Origin: Tridacna crocea
Lineage: Eukaryota; Mollusca; Bivalvia; Cardiida; Cardiidae
Direction of reading: 5' to 3'
DNA length: 64,000 nt
Assembly (NCBI GenBank): GCA_943736015.1
Contig: OX031065.1
Location: 50,756,992-50,820,991 of the forward strand
Positions 62,866-64,000 of the stretch are shown in pieces. The notes beneath the pieces are model-generated. The model worked only from the letters and a program-made list of their open reading frames with translations, was not told the origin of the DNA and did not search any database. The position numbers were made by a program, and so were the translations under genes. Every line of letters starts with the position of its first letter. Position 1 is the first letter of the stretch.

Positions 62866-62969
62866 TACCTTCAGTCTGAAAGGTGTCTGCTCCGATGCTA
62901 TTTTTGTGATTGGTCTTCGCTACCAGTCACAAAAATAGCATCGGAGCAGACACCTTCAGACTGAAGGTA
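62866..62969. mobile_element. foldback ACCTTCAGTCTGAAA, copy 2, 104 bp
   Basis: TACCTTCAGTCTGAAAGGTG with TCTGCTCCGATGCTATTTTT is mirrored by AAAAATAGCATCGGAGCAGA and CACCTTCAGACTGAAGGTA. Confidence 0.9.
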
Positions 62970-63048
62970 TCTGTCAAGGAGGTGAAAAAAAAGCCAAAAT
63001 GCAATTTGGGAAACCAAAGATTGTGTCTACTTTCACTTTGACTGGATG

Positions 63049-63330
63049 ACTCATATGTCATGTCTAATTACCGGAATGTTATGGAATGTAGATCTAATGC
63101 CTAGTAATCCTAAATTACCGGATAACAACAAAATGTTACAAAATATTATGGAATATAAATGTCTAATTCTTAAGAAGCGTTACGGAATGTAGAAGTGGTA
63201 ATAACGGAATGTAGTTCTTATATTCCGTAGCATTTCGTTATCCCCTCGTCCACGTTTCGTAACATTTCGTGAATTAGGCATCTACATTCCGTAACATTTT
63301 ATTACATTTTGTTACATTCCGGTTATACCC
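63049..63330. repeat. inverted clusters of GGAATGTTACGGAATGTAGA
   Basis: Left part repeats CCGGAATGTTATGGAATGTA in one sense, right part TACATTCCGTAACATTTTAT in the other, with TTCCGTAGCATTTCGTTA between. Confidence 0.75.
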
Positions 63331-63339
63331 GCGAATCAT

Positions 63340-64000
63340 ATATGAAAGCGAAAGTAGACGACTGAAAAAAAGAGAGGTCGGCAGTACAGTGCAAATTTTG
63401 AATAAAATCTACTGCTAAATAGATAGGTTTGGATTTGTCATTGTTTGAAATGTTCTCTTTTATTCAATTCTGTAAGGTGTAGATGCAGTATTTTTCATTT
63501 TTAGGCCAGGGAATCCCTTCCCTTGCCTATAGGGATCGTAAGCTGCCTTTTCCGGACTACTTTCAGACAAAATGTTGAACGGTGTGTCCACTCGATATCG
63601 CTGAGTCCGCCAAAACAACTAGTTTCCCTTAAAGCTTTCATCTGTAAAATGCCATGGAATTGCAAGGGTATTACCACCCTTAAATAACTGACGAGTGTGT
63701 GTTTTTTATCCCGTTTTCGTCATTAACATTGACCTAATAAACTTAGCTTTATCCGGCAGTTGTGTATTCCTACGCGCTATACGGTTAATATCTATAACGT
63801 TGTGTTGACATTTGAACATATGTGTCACAAAACGCGTCTCCGCTGAAATGCGATTGTAAATAAAGCAAACTACATGTACATATAGAATATTGGCCCGTGT
63901 TACGTTTATCACTTTTTCTTATTTATATCGACTAAATCTAGGGTACTTTGACTGTGGTGCTTTCTACACCGACAAAAATCAACTGTTTCCCACTAGCGTG
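63340..64000. other. no gene seen
   Basis: Higher GC than the rest near 63560-63700, no frame or repeat recognised. Confidence 0.35.

Overview
This is eukaryotic, AT-rich, intron-bearing animal DNA. The gene content (an HSPA12-type Hsp70 relative, a single-exon-type Reeler defence protein family, an animal deoxynucleoside kinase) and the repeat landscape (palindromic MITEs, tRNA-headed SINEs, Helentron-like elements carrying tandem arrays) point to a mollusc, most likely a bivalve. The species is inferred from general knowledge only. There are no bacterial operons, no CRISPR array and no viral genes.

Four protein-coding loci can be supported. (1) 270-6019 (+): the last five exons of a TK2/dNK-type deoxynucleoside kinase; its 5' exons with the P-loop lie outside the window. 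(2) 20559-20885 (+): a complete, intronless POLR3K (RNA polymerase III subunit RPC10/RPC11), 108 codons, followed by a 106-bp tandem duplication in the 3' flank. (3) 34978-40061 (+): a Reeler-domain secreted defence-type protein in four recognisable exons, lacking only its start exon. (4) 46228-53909 (-): five exons of an HSPA12A/B-like atypical Hsp70, lacking only the N-terminal exon. Exon phases agree at every junction in the three split genes. A frame-disrupted LINE 3' end lies at 18385-18882.

Most of the rest is transposon-derived. The dominant component is a superfamily of about 230-bp elements, with roughly 80 full or broken copies by hand count. They start TTAACYCTTTACC, end GGTAAAGRGTTAA, and carry an almost perfect central palindrome of up to about 32 bp per arm. 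I call them palindrome MITEs and split them into families A (loop GCTGGTAACCAGC), B (arms GGTGAAATTGCTCG), C (arms GGAGAAATTGCTCG with CACTGTGGG flanks and TTTGGGAAAGGGTTAA ends) and D (C-like core, different outer arms with TTTATTTGCTGCTGAA). The centre GGTAACC versus GGTTACC gives the orientation of family A copies, and I use that for strand. Copies sit side by side sharing one TTAA and nest at TTAA, and one inserted precisely into a repeat whose empty site can be read; this fits a TTAA-targeting (piggyBac-like) mobiliser.

Region by region: 0-6 kb kinase gene with MITEs in its introns; 6.4-14.8 kb nested Helentron-like and tandem-array repeats inside a 4.4-kb element with 12-bp terminal inverted repeats and a 6-bp target duplication; 15-20 kb MITEs, SINEs and the LINE end; 20.5-21.1 kb POLR3K; 21-34 kb almost pure repeat; 35-40 kb Reeler gene; 40-46 kb MITE clusters and a 0.5-kb segmental duplication; 46-54 kb HSPA12-like gene; 55-62.7 kb a second TTAA family (K, about 540 bp) nested in palindrome MITEs up to three levels deep; 63-64 kb inverted-repeat debris. 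The four genes do not form a pathway; two (Reeler, HSPA12-like) belong to families linked to invertebrate immunity or stress.
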